Shown here one piece after another: positions 57,501 to 64,000 of a DNA stretch of 64,000 bases. Source of the stretch: Strix aluco (Eukaryota; Chordata; Aves; Strigiformes; Strigidae); contig NC_133933.1 in NCBI RefSeq assembly GCF_031877795.1, positions 23,898,029 through 23,962,028 on the forward strand. Reading direction: 5' to 3'. How positions within the stretch are numbered: position 1 is the first letter of the stretch; the number at the start of each line of letters is the position of its first letter. Below the pieces are notes generated by a model. It was given only the letters and a program-made list of their open reading frames with translations. It searched no databases and was not told the origin of the DNA. The position numbers and the translations under genes were made by a program.

Positions 57501-59578
57501 TCGGGATAGTGTATGTCAGTTGACACGTAAAGTAAGGAAATACTACGTACTTTGAGAACCTTGGGTACAAGTTCATATGGTAAGACATTCATCATAATTT
57601 TATTTTGCAGATGGTAGGTACTTATTTATTAAGCTTTCTGGCTGAAACAATAACTCAGTTCAGAGATTTTTTATGTAAAGCTCTGAGTGCCCTTGACCAG
57701 CATTTAAAATTACAGTACCAGAGCAGCTACAGCATAATTAGCAGCAGCAGAATAGTTTTTCTTGCTAGGCTTTATCTAATCATCAGTCAGTAAATCAAAA
57801 TGATAAGAATGCCTTTTCTACCACCCATGGCTATCAATCAACATGAAAGTGGAAAGCTATCAGTCTCAACCTTTTGCTAGCACCCATTCAGACAGTTGTC
57901 TCTACAACGTACACACAGAAGGTTAAAGGTTTGTGCAGAGGAAGAGGAGTCCTTTTTATTTCTTGGGGCCAAAAAGCTGGGTTTTTTCATGTAAAATATT
58001 TGAATGTTGAAGGATTTGATTTATTGTGGTAAGATTTCCCTCTTCCCTTCAGTGATCATGTGCACATGTGCATTGTTATTCTGCTTCCTACTGCCCCATC
58101 CCTATGTCTGTGTAATTTTCTTCTTTTGTGCTGTGGTGCTTGTTATCATTTCAGTTGCTACATTACTTTCTCCTGTGCATCAAATGTTTTGTCTTTTGAT
58201 TTTGCATATTAATAATGTGCAAAAACATACCACTGCAATCTGTAATTGTGATACTGAAAAATTACCAGCTCTTTTTAAAACAAACTAAAAACCTTTTTGT
58301 TTTTACTGAGATATTAGTACTTTTGCATAGATAAGGAAATCCACAGGAATGACAGTATACTGCCTCTGACAAGAATCTAGATATTAACATGTCGCTCAGC
58401 TACTAAGTCATAAATTAACTGTATTATTATTTTCCTTGATATTTTTATTCCACAAAATTGAAAGAGCAAAAAAGCAACAGGGAAGAAGGAGATCTAGAAA
58501 TAAATGTTAGATTTGATATATTTTAGCTCAGTTATAGCCTAGATAAGGACTTTGAGATTCTTTTGAAAGTCCTCCCTTGCGCTGTTTCCTTTGTTAACCA
58601 GCAATCATAAAGCAACCTCTGTTACTATTCAAGGCTGTCCTGATAAAAATAGAGGACGTGATACCTTTCTATTGGGCCATATTCTTAGGCTGTCTTCTAA
58701 TCCTCTTTGTCCCTTGGCAATCCCATCTACATTTGTGCTGCTGAGTGTATGTTGTTTCTCCTTTAAAATGTATTTTCTTTGAACAAGAATCTTTTTCTGG
58801 CACCAATCCACTTGAACATCAATAACATACCTGAACATGAATAAAACAGAGTCCTTTGAGTTCATTCAAGTATAGTTTAATTGTCAGACTTCGATTACAA
58901 TTTGTACAGGTGTGATTTAGAGTAGCACCACTGTTTGGTTTAAAGCAATCCTTTTATGGAGACTTTTTTAAACAACTGATCCAATATAGAAGTAAACAGA
59001 ACTGACCAAAATCAGAACTGGTACTGAATGTAGTCCATTATTATCTGGCAGTAATAATAAATTTACATGAGGCAGGGGATGCCTTCAGAGGAGCTATTAA
59101 TACATACAACTGCACATTTTCTATTTTATTTTTCTGAAAGGACAGCTTATTAATAGTTATGCATCTTGACATCACTATACAAGTCTTGATTGTAGGCTTA
59201 TAAACGAGTTACTAAGTACATAAAACGGTAAACATTTTTCTGATAGCCATCCTTTTTATTTAATTTGTTTATCCAAATGGTTAGTTCATTTTTTGACATG
59301 ACCTGCAATAAAGACAAGGTAAAGGTGATGCTGGTCATTCCAGAGAAGCATGTAGATTCTCAGTGACACAGAAATGTTATCTGTTTCCATCTTCTGAAAG
59401 CTGTCCACCTTTTGTCTGCCAGTTCAGCTGTTTGCCAGTGTTTCCAGATCTTGGATTGCTCCCGGGTCAGAAATAGTGCTGGTGCTGAGAAATATTTCCC
59501 TTAGTCTTTCCTCTCTAATGGGGAATTCACAATTGTCTGCAGCTTTCACAGCTAACCTGGAGCTGTACAGTCTGCTCT

Positions 59579-59619
<41 letters not shown>

Positions 59620-62600
59620 CTAGTCACTGATGAAGGTCTGAAGGTTACAATGTTTTCCTTATGTTCCAGAGCTGCAGGAAGTACATCAAATTTATGCTAG
59701 TTTCCAAGTTGCTCTTAGGTGAATTCTGAAGTTACAGTGTTAGTTTAAAGCCCTGTTTATTTGGTATTCACATTTGTAAATCCCTAGAGATCATTTCAGT
59801 GATAAAGTTTAATGGAGAACTTTGAACTGAACTGATAACTGAAACCTTGATGTTGAGCTTTTGACCTGGATCCTCCTGATGAAGGCTCTTGACTTTGCAG
59901 TTTATCTCGTGGTGTAAAATCCATAGCTACAGGTTTGATTGTTGAGGTACCTGTACCTCAGACTTGTGGCTGAGAAGCAGTGGAAATATATCCAGCTTAC
60001 CTTGCAAGAGACCATTTGTGAAGGAAATTTTATAATACATTGTATGTTTTGTTTCAGTTTCATAGATATCATCCAAACAGTGTCGAGACACATTCTGAAA
60101 ACTATATAAGAAAAAAGCACTGTATTCTGGTTTGGGTGGGTTTTTTGTGGAAAATTGTGCTTACCCAAAATACTTATGTTACCAAATATAAGCTCTAGTA
60201 ACTTTCTTTTCTGGCAGAATTGTTAGCTGTAACAGAAGGTGTGTAGCACTGGGTCCTCCTCAAGTGACCACTAACTTAGTAGACAACTGTGCTTCCCATC
60301 CTGCAGCAGAGGTGGTTGTGGCCATATTGTGCTATACTGGCCTCCTACTGACAGGAGGACATACAGTTAGAGAGAAGCCATACCCAACTGCTGGAGATAT
60401 AAGCAGGTCAGACCACAGTTATCTTCTCTAGCATTTAACACCACAGATTATCATAGCACTTTATGAAGTGAGTAAAAGCATGGTAGTTACTACACAGTTG
60501 TCACTTGGAGTTTTAAATGGCGATACTACATTTCAATCTTTTGTATGTTAACATTTTTCTGTTAAACACTGGGATTTCAAATACCTCAGTGTTATTTCCA
60601 AATGAAAATTCCTTTTGATGCGTTCAAAAGATATAAACGTACAGTGTTGCATTAACTTCAATATGCTTTGTCTTTTTCACAGAAATCCTATTCTATGCCA
60701 ATAGGCATTGAGTTTCAGAGGAGATATGCAACTATTGTTCTAGATCTGGAACAACTAAACAAAGACTTAAATAAAGTTTTGCATAAAGTTCAACAGTATT
60801 GTTATGAGGTAAGATTTTGCTGGAATCTGTATGTACTTGGTTTTGCTTAACCTAAGTACAAAAAAAATTTAGAATTTCCTGGGAATAGGGCATGGGGGGC
60901 GGGTATCACTTTGAAATGAAACTAGTAATAGCTGTATTGGATTCCTCTCTCTCTCTCTCTCTCCTTGCAGCCTTTGTCTGTCTGTCTCTGTTTCTTTCAC
61001 CAGAATGCAGACACTTTTGCTGATGCCAGTGGCCAGTTTTGAAATAGACATACATGTACATAAATGCAGAAAAAATACTGCGTACTATATACCTGTGAAC
61101 TCTCTGTGAAATCACATGTCACTTCACACATACACCAAAGGCAAAGGAGATCTTTATTCTTGATTTCTCTTCATTTTATCTGTACAGCTTGCTCCTGACC
61201 AGGGCCTCCAGCCTGCCGACCAACCCACAGATCTGAGGCGTAGGTGTGAAGAGGAGGCTCAGGAGATTGTCAGGCAAGCAAATTCCTCGACAACAGGACA
61301 GCTTTGTGTTGAGAGCGAAAATTTAACTGATCTAATCTCTAGACTGACAGCAATATTACTGCAAATTAAGGTAATATGTTTGCAAAAAATAGTTTCTCCC
61401 GTAAAATACTTAGTGTTAAAGCTCTGTCGGTTTCTTTGTGCCGAACTGTGAGAACATTCTTTGTTTTCTTCTCCTACAGTGTCTAGCAGAAGGAGGTGAT
61501 CTGAATTCCTTTGAATTTAAATCACTAACAGATTCATTAAATGACATTAAGAATTCAATAGACTCCTCAAATATCAGGTATTACTTTTTGAATATTTAAT
61601 TCTTAATTACACATTTTGTGCCAGCAAGCAATTCTTACTGTATTTCAGAGGTGAACATTGATTATAATTAAGGGTTTTAATCTGGTAACTTATAGGAATA
61701 GTTCCATTTAAAAAGGGGCTTCTTAAAGGGGATTGTGAAATTAGCAGTTTTCTGTTTGAACTTATCAGTGAAGTAACCTGATTTTTAAAAAAAAGTGCTA
61801 AATTGATGCAGCAACTAAACTTTCTTGCTCGTCAGTCATTTATGACAACTAGTAAGTTAGAACATTTTCAGACTTTGAAATCCCACTAGTAAATACTTTA
61901 AACCACAGAACAGTATGAATTCAGTATTCTTTTTGCATAGTTACTCAATCTCTTGTCTGTAAATACGAAAAGCTGCATATGAGACAATAACAACTTCTGA
62001 CTAGCTTCCATTAGCAATTTTTTAAAGGAAGAAACAGAAGAACAGCCATATTGTGCCAGATCAAAGGCCCTTCTAGTCTAGATGGGCCATTTTTCAACAG
62101 TTGTCACAACCAGGTGCCTGAGGAAGCATTATAAAAATAGCAAGAATGTGGTGATACTTGTCTGAAGCACACTGCAGCCTCCAGCAATCTGTGACCAGAA
62201 TTTTTTTTATCATGATAATGCTGCTAAATTACATAATTTAGAAAATATACCTAAATGTTAAGTATATCCTTATACCCTCCATACTCGTATTGCTACATAA
62301 CAATGGGAGGCTGCACACATTTTTTTTTTATTCACAAAGATAGTAGGATGGCCATTTGATTTAAAATAACTACCGAGAAATGCCATTTTATAGCACTTTT
62401 CATTAGTAAAAACAAAAATAAACCCCAAACATCAGTGAAATTTCTCTATAACCAACACTGCAAATTGCACGTTGGAATGGATTCAACTAAAGGTTGATGT
62501 ACACTGCGAAGAAGGTGATGTTTCCATTTCACTGTACTTTTTTGGGGCATTTTAGCATCTCTTCATATTATTTTTATTTCATTAACTCTGCTCACGTTAA

Positions 62601-62940
62601 AGTCTTCTTTAAAGTACCCAAGTTAGTAACTCCTGATTTCATGCAGCTGTTTGTGCAAATGCCATTTTCACATATGTTTCTATCAAGTTGCATTAGTATG
62701 TGCTGCTCTCTGATTCATCTGAACTTTTGTATTGGCTGTGTTCGTACCTTGGCTTTCACTGTAGAAATATTCAGACACAACTCTTAAATATGGGGTTTAA
62801 CACTTTTTTTTTTCTTCTTCTTTTCTTCCTGTAGTTGTTTTCAGAATAACGTTGAGATCCATGTTGCACATATTCAGAGTGGTCTGAGCCAGATGGGAAA
62901 TTTACATGCTTTTGCAGCTAATAACACCAACAGAGACTGA
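24515..62940 (+). CDS. LIN9: LIN9, MuvB core complex subunit (complete coding region, 15 exons)
   Basis: LIN9 is a scaffold of the MuvB core (LIN9, LIN37, LIN52, LIN54, RBBP4). MuvB represses cell-cycle genes with p130/E2F4 (DREAM) and activates G2/M genes with B-MYB and FOXM1. Fifteen exons chain in phase to 1632 nt, 543 residues plus stop, against about 542 in human. In order: acidic start [10 protein letters not shown]; basic N-terminal segment with SKRSRLF (about 57-63); [20 protein letters not shown] and the DIRP domain (about 100-230); a Tudor-like segment ([20 protein letters not shown], about 228-272); a [15 protein letters not shown] loop; and C-terminal helices (about 347-476), which with LIN52 form the B-MYB interface. 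The ATG at 24515 is chosen because it starts the conserved vertebrate N-terminus and has a strong context (A at -3, G at +4). Another in-frame ATG lies 48 bp upstream. No defects were seen. Confidence 0.98.
30130..30600 (-). mobile_element. Ancient CR1-type LINE 3' fragment, minus strand
   Basis: Read on the minus strand, this follows the layout of old sauropsid CR1 (CR1-L-like) 3' ends. Landmarks on the + strand are GGCCATTCTAATCGTCTTGC, GATCTAGTTATGCCTTTC, TTGTAGATACTTGTGATCAG and ATAAGGCATATTTTTAGATC. It is heavily diverged and inactive. The family call comes from remembered consensus order. Confidence 0.7.
31350..31414 (+). other. Exon-like segment in LIN9 intron 1 (65 nt, unproven)
   Basis: Bounded by GTTGTTGCAG before and GTAAAA after AAG, it is open in one frame ([20 protein letters not shown] then LR). 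Spliced after LIN9 exon 1 it would be read in another frame and hit TAA after three codons, so it could only be a poison exon or follow another first exon. A chance pseudo-exon remains likely. Confidence 0.2.
33981..34013 (+). CDS. LIN9: LIN9 exon 2 (33-nt small exon)
   Basis: 33 nt completing Ser and encoding [10 protein letters not shown], leaving one base. It has a length divisible by 3 and the same phase at both ends, so skipping would keep the frame. Acceptor TATATTGCAG, donor GTAAGA. Confidence 0.95.
35050..35144 (+). CDS. LIN9: LIN9 exon 3
   Basis: 95 nt encoding [20 protein letters not shown], then [12 protein letters not shown]. It is polar, probably disordered sequence with some bird-specific changes. 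Acceptor CACAACAG, donor GTAAGA. The preceding 1.0-kb intron has nothing recognised. Confidence 0.96.
35145..38923 (+). other. LIN9 intron 3, 3.8 kb
   Basis: AT-rich with an (AT) microsatellite at 36268-36281. No coding, RNA gene or clear transposon was recognised. Confidence 0.75.
36268..36281. repeat. (AT)7 microsatellite
   Basis: Uninterrupted alternating A and T in LIN9 intron 3. Confidence 0.8.
38924..39028 (+). CDS. LIN9: LIN9 exon 4
   Basis: 105 nt, phase 0. It encodes [20 protein letters not shown], then [15 protein letters not shown]. The SKRSRLF segment is basic and the TRSPKR site is a possible CDK-type phosphorylation site. The donor GTACCT is weak. Confidence 0.96.
39029..40964 (+). 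other. LIN9 intron 4, 1.9 kb
   Basis: The 5' third to half looks like an ancient CR1/L3-like fragment (39260-39850). The rest shows no recognised feature. Confidence 0.7.
39260..39850 (-). mobile_element. Ancient CR1/L3-like LINE fragment, minus strand
   Basis: The order of landmarks, such as ACATCTCTTAGTCTCAAAGA, a pyrimidine-rich CATCCAAATCACTTCTCTG and CTTCTGAACTGTACTGTGCA, resembles the 3' reverse-transcriptase tail of old CR1-clade LINEs in antisense. Very diverged, so the family is approximate. Confidence 0.5.
40965..41098 (+). CDS. LIN9: LIN9 exon 5
   Basis: 134 nt encoding [20 protein letters not shown], then [20 protein letters not shown] and SNID, ending two bases into Lys. This nearly invariant segment leads into the DIRP domain. 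Acceptor TACTACATAG, donor GTATGT. Confidence 0.97.
41099..44067 (+). other. LIN9 intron 5, 3.0 kb
   Basis: AT-rich, with an A/C-rich patch near 42120-42160. Overlapping chance frames at 42917-43386 show no recognisable protein. No repeat family was identified. Confidence 0.7.
44068..44193 (+). CDS. LIN9: LIN9 exon 6: DIRP domain
   Basis: 126 nt encoding [20 protein letters not shown], then [20 protein letters not shown], the core of the DIRP (domain in Rb-related pathway) signature with [12 protein letters not shown]. Acceptor TCAACAG, donor GTAAAT. Confidence 0.98.
44194..48842 (+). other. LIN9 intron 6, 4.6 kb
   Basis: Contains a CR1 3' fragment at 44790-45185. Small ORFs elsewhere have no recognisable product. 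Confidence 0.75.
44790..45185 (+). mobile_element. CR1 LINE 3' fragment, + strand
   Basis: Encodes a decayed [20 protein letters not shown] stretch of the CR1 reverse-transcriptase C-terminus. It then runs through TGGCACAGGTTGACCAGAGA and a 3' end close to CTCAACCATCCTGTCATTGTG. It is 5'-truncated, with several indels and stops. Confidence 0.85.
48843..49000 (+). CDS. LIN9: LIN9 exon 7: DIRP domain, second half
   Basis: 158 nt encoding [20 protein letters not shown], then [20 protein letters not shown] and [13 protein letters not shown]. Highly basic helix followed by the [10 protein letters not shown] strand that opens the Tudor-like segment. Acceptor TTATAG, donor GTAATT. Confidence 0.97.
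49001..50058 (+). other. LIN9 intron 7, 1.06 kb
   Basis: AT-rich, ending in a T-rich tract before AAG. No feature recognised. Confidence 0.75.
50059..50192 (+). CDS. LIN9: LIN9 exon 8: Tudor-like segment
   Basis: 134 nt encoding [20 protein letters not shown], then [20 protein letters not shown] and DYEVL. The pattern of short strands with TYRVTFD is the Tudor-like fold described for LIN9. Donor GTAAGT. Confidence 0.97.
50193..51174 (+). other. LIN9 intron 8, 0.98 kb
   Basis: AT-rich single-copy-looking sequence. No gene, RNA or clear repeat seen. Confidence 0.75.
51175..51294 (+). CDS. LIN9: LIN9 exon 9
   Basis: 120 nt, phase 0. It encodes [20 protein letters not shown], then [20 protein letters not shown], an almost invariant linker. 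Acceptor GTCTTGCAG, donor GTAAGT. Confidence 0.97.
51468..51569 (+). CDS. LIN9: LIN9 exon 10
   Basis: 102 nt, phase 0. It encodes [20 protein letters not shown], then [14 protein letters not shown], leading into the C-terminal helical region. Acceptor CTTGTATAG, donor GTAAGT. The preceding intron is only 173 bp. Confidence 0.97.
53062..53110 (+). other. Exon-like segment in LIN9 intron 10 (49 nt, unproven)
   Basis: Preceded by a pyrimidine tract and TATTAG, followed by CCTG|GTGAGT. Continuing from exon 10 it reads [16 protein letters not shown] without a stop. Because 49 is not a multiple of 3, it then shifts the frame of exon 11 and reaches a stop early in exon 12. Candidate poison exon or chance. 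Confidence 0.2.
53684..54421 (-). mobile_element. CR1 LINE 3' fragment, minus strand
   Basis: The + strand begins with the reverse complement of the CR1 3' tail (ATAGAATCACAGAATGGTTT, then GGGTTGGAAAGGACCTTG). On the minus strand the body encodes [20 protein letters not shown], then [16 protein letters not shown] and a [15 protein letters not shown] stretch, the C-terminus of CR1 reverse transcriptase, with frameshifts. 5'-truncated at about 54421. It is the least decayed CR1 in the window. Confidence 0.95.
55340..55408 (+). mobile_element. CR1 3'-tail fragment, + strand
   Basis: TAGATGATCTTCAAGGTC, TTTTCCAACCTAGATGATTC and the tandem terminal TGATTCTGTGATTCTGTG mark a severely 5'-truncated CR1 insertion in LIN9 intron 10. 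Confidence 0.85.
57213..57293 (+). CDS. LIN9: LIN9 exon 11: C-terminal coiled-coil helix
   Basis: 81 nt, phase 0. It encodes [20 protein letters not shown], then NTEAEKL, a heptad-patterned helix in the region that, with LIN52, contacts B-MYB. Acceptor TTGTTTTAG, donor GTGAGA. Confidence 0.97.
57294..60682 (+). other. LIN9 intron 11, 3.4 kb
   Basis: AT-rich except for the G40 homopolymer at 59580-59619. No exon, RNA gene or clear transposon recognised. Confidence 0.75.
59580..59619. repeat. Poly-G homopolymer, 40 bases
   Basis: Forty uninterrupted G after TCTGCTCTC, then C. It could form G-quadruplexes. Equally, a tract this long and pure in AT-rich intron DNA may be a sequencing, gap-filling or consensus artefact, and the true length is unreliable. 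Confidence 0.9.
60683..60808 (+). CDS. LIN9: LIN9 exon 12
   Basis: 126 nt, phase 0. It encodes [20 protein letters not shown], then [20 protein letters not shown] and YE, a long amphipathic helix of the MuvB assembly region. Acceptor TTTTCACAG, donor GTAAGA. A (CT)n repeat follows at 60945-60963 in the 379-bp intron. Confidence 0.97.
60945..60963. repeat. (CT)9 microsatellite
   Basis: CT dinucleotide run in LIN9 intron 12, followed by a degenerate pyrimidine-rich tail. Confidence 0.85.
61188..61370 (+). CDS. LIN9: LIN9 exon 13
   Basis: 183 nt, phase 0. It encodes [20 protein letters not shown], then [20 protein letters not shown] and [18 protein letters not shown]. One residue longer around NSSTTGQ than I recall for human (NSSTGQ), which accounts for 543 against 542 residues. 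Acceptor CTGTACAG. Confidence 0.97.
61480..61577 (+). CDS. LIN9: LIN9 exon 14
   Basis: 98 nt encoding [20 protein letters not shown], then [12 protein letters not shown] and two bases of Ser. Acceptor CTCCTACAG, donor GTATTA. The preceding intron is 109 bp. Confidence 0.97.
61578..62834 (+). other. LIN9 intron 14, 1.26 kb
   Basis: AT-rich, containing one probable ancient repeat at 62035-62200. An ORF at 62494-62787 has no recognisable product. Confidence 0.7.
62035..62200 (+). repeat. Probable ancient interspersed repeat (CR1/L2-clade tail-like)
   Basis: GAAGAACAGCCATATTGTGC, then CAGATCAAAGGCCCTTCTAG and CAGGTGCCTGAGGAAGCAT follow the word order of an old sauropsid LINE-derived repeat that I know only as a pattern. 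Family name uncertain. Confidence 0.45.
62835..62940 (+). CDS. LIN9: LIN9 exon 15: C-terminus and stop
   Basis: 106 nt encoding [20 protein letters not shown], then [14 protein letters not shown] and TGA at 62938-62940. Identical or nearly so to the vertebrate C-terminus. Acceptor TTCCTGTAG. Confidence 0.98.
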
Positions 62941-63190
62941 ACATTTCCTTTCAAGTGTACAGCAAGTAGTTCTGGAAAATCCTCTTCCTTTATATAGGCT
63001 TCACCAAATATCCTAACTGCCAGAAGATAAGGGAAAAGAAAACCTCTCAGAAAGGACCCTTTAAAATATATTATATCTGCTTCTTCAGAAAACCAGCATT
63101 ACTGGCCAGCGTTACATTAGATTTCTCCATTTGTTATTCACATACAGTAGTTTTGCTAACTGGTAATCTCTTAGTAATTGCATTTATTAT

Positions 63191-63196
63191 AATAAA
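63191..63196 (+). terminator. Candidate proximal LIN9 poly(A) signal AATAAA
   Basis: Canonical hexamer in ATTATAATAAACTTG, 251 bp after the stop codon. No strong GT-rich element is obvious directly after it. Confidence 0.4.
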
Positions 63197-63816
63197 CTTG
63201 AAAACATACTTTCATATAATTTGAACTTAGTTTTTAAAAGTTCAGATGAATTCTGCACACCTCTTGCTGTTGGCTCTCCTGGTATGTTAGAAGTGATGAA
63301 GAGGAAATGGCTCAGATCAGTAGCCCCAAGGCAGGTCTTTGTTATGTAAAGCTCCGCTCCTCTGTAGGTACTGAGAGTTGCCACTTCAGCCTTCAGGTAG
63401 CGTGGTGGCAGCGGTGGCTGGGTGTTCCTGATCTAAAGAAGCAGCAGCAGCAGCATACGGGCAGCAAACAGAAGCTGTAAACTTGGGGACGTTGGGCAGG
63501 TCTATCGATCAGTCAGTGTCTTGTTGGAACTTTTAATTTATCATAACTTATAGAAGGAGTCTAATGAAGGAATATAAAAATGTAACTGGTATCTTTCCAG
63601 AAAGAGATTGGTTATGGCTTTTTCCCTTCACAGGGAGCAAAAGAAGTGCTGTAGTGGGTATTTTATATAAATGACTGGTTAAACACATCGTTTTTCCAAA
63701 TTTTTGTTTGTTTTGCACAACTCTTAAATTAGATTACTGGTTATCCAACAATACCCAACATATATAAATGGGAAGATTTTTATAATTAAAGATAACCAGT
63801 GAGGTAAACTGCAAAA

Positions 63817-63822
63817 AATAAA
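63817..63822 (+). terminator. Candidate distal LIN9 poly(A) signal AATAAA
   Basis: Hexamer in AAAAAATAAAAAGTG, followed within 60 bases by a GT-rich stretch (AAAAGTGTGTATTGGTTTGT), which makes it the better-supported of the two. Confidence 0.5.
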
Positions 63823-64000
63823 AAGTGACAACCTGCCTATGAGTACCTTTTGGAATGTTAATCTTGTAAAAAGTGTGTATTGGTTTGTTTAAATAGTCTT
63901 GTAAAGCTTCTGTGTAATGGTTTCCAGATATGAATTTTCAGAGATAGCTGTAGAGATGTTTTTGATTCTTTTAGATGCCTCATTAAATGAGGTCTTTTAT

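Larger units (their letters stand above)
62941..64000 (+). other. LIN9 3' untranslated region (runs toward or past the window end)
   Basis: Non-coding AT-rich sequence. AATAAA occurs at 63191-63196 and 63817-63822, with ATTAAA near 63982, so short and long 3' ends are possible. A (CAG)5 run lies at 63441-63455. The true 3' end may lie beyond the window. Confidence 0.65.

Noticed and set aside
59424-59700. ORFs with poly-Pro or poly-Gly tracts
   Set aside because: They are simply translations through the G40 homopolymer.

Overview
This window is vertebrate nuclear DNA, almost certainly from a bird. It holds two conserved protein genes, both on the + strand and both split into many short exons with GT-AG introns. 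The repeats are avian-type CR1 LINEs, and I recognised no mammalian SINEs. The proteins read as clear orthologues of vertebrate PARP1 and LIN9 with bird-like substitutions. I cannot name the species. There are no bacterial operons, CRISPR arrays or mobile prokaryotic elements, and nearly all long open frames outside the exons are chance or GC-driven.

Region 1 (1-18.9 kb) is the 3' part of PARP1. It contains 15 coding exons, matching human exons 9-23, which encode the BRCT domain, automodification linker, WGR domain, helical subdomain and complete ADP-ribosyltransferase domain (628 residues plus stop). The first seven or eight exons (zinc fingers) lie upstream of the window. All exon phases chain without a frameshift. 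The catalytic His, Tyr and Glu are all present. The last intron has the signature of a minor, U12-dependent intron, and it splits the codon of the catalytic glutamate.

Region 2 (18.9-24.1 kb) is intergenic, with no gene I can support. Region 3 (about 24.1-25.1 kb) is a strong CpG island holding the LIN9 promoter and first coding exon. It contains a good ZNF143/THAP11-type motif and a near-consensus NRF1-type motif.

Region 4 (24.5-64 kb) is the whole LIN9 coding region: 15 exons and 543 residues. LIN9 is a core subunit of the MuvB complex, which acts in DREAM, MMB and FOXM1 cell-cycle transcription complexes. The reading frame is intact through the DIRP domain, Tudor-like segment and C-terminal coiled coils. 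Introns hold several CR1 copies, both young and very old, a 40-base G homopolymer and microsatellites.

PARP1 followed by LIN9 on one strand is the order I recall from human chromosome 1q42, so this is conserved synteny. I found no credible undescribed system. The points most worth checking are the U12 intron in the PARP1 active-site codon, a possible upstream in-frame LIN9 start inside a ZNF143 motif, two exon-like segments in LIN9 introns, an in-frame 33-nt LIN9 cassette exon, and the G40 run.
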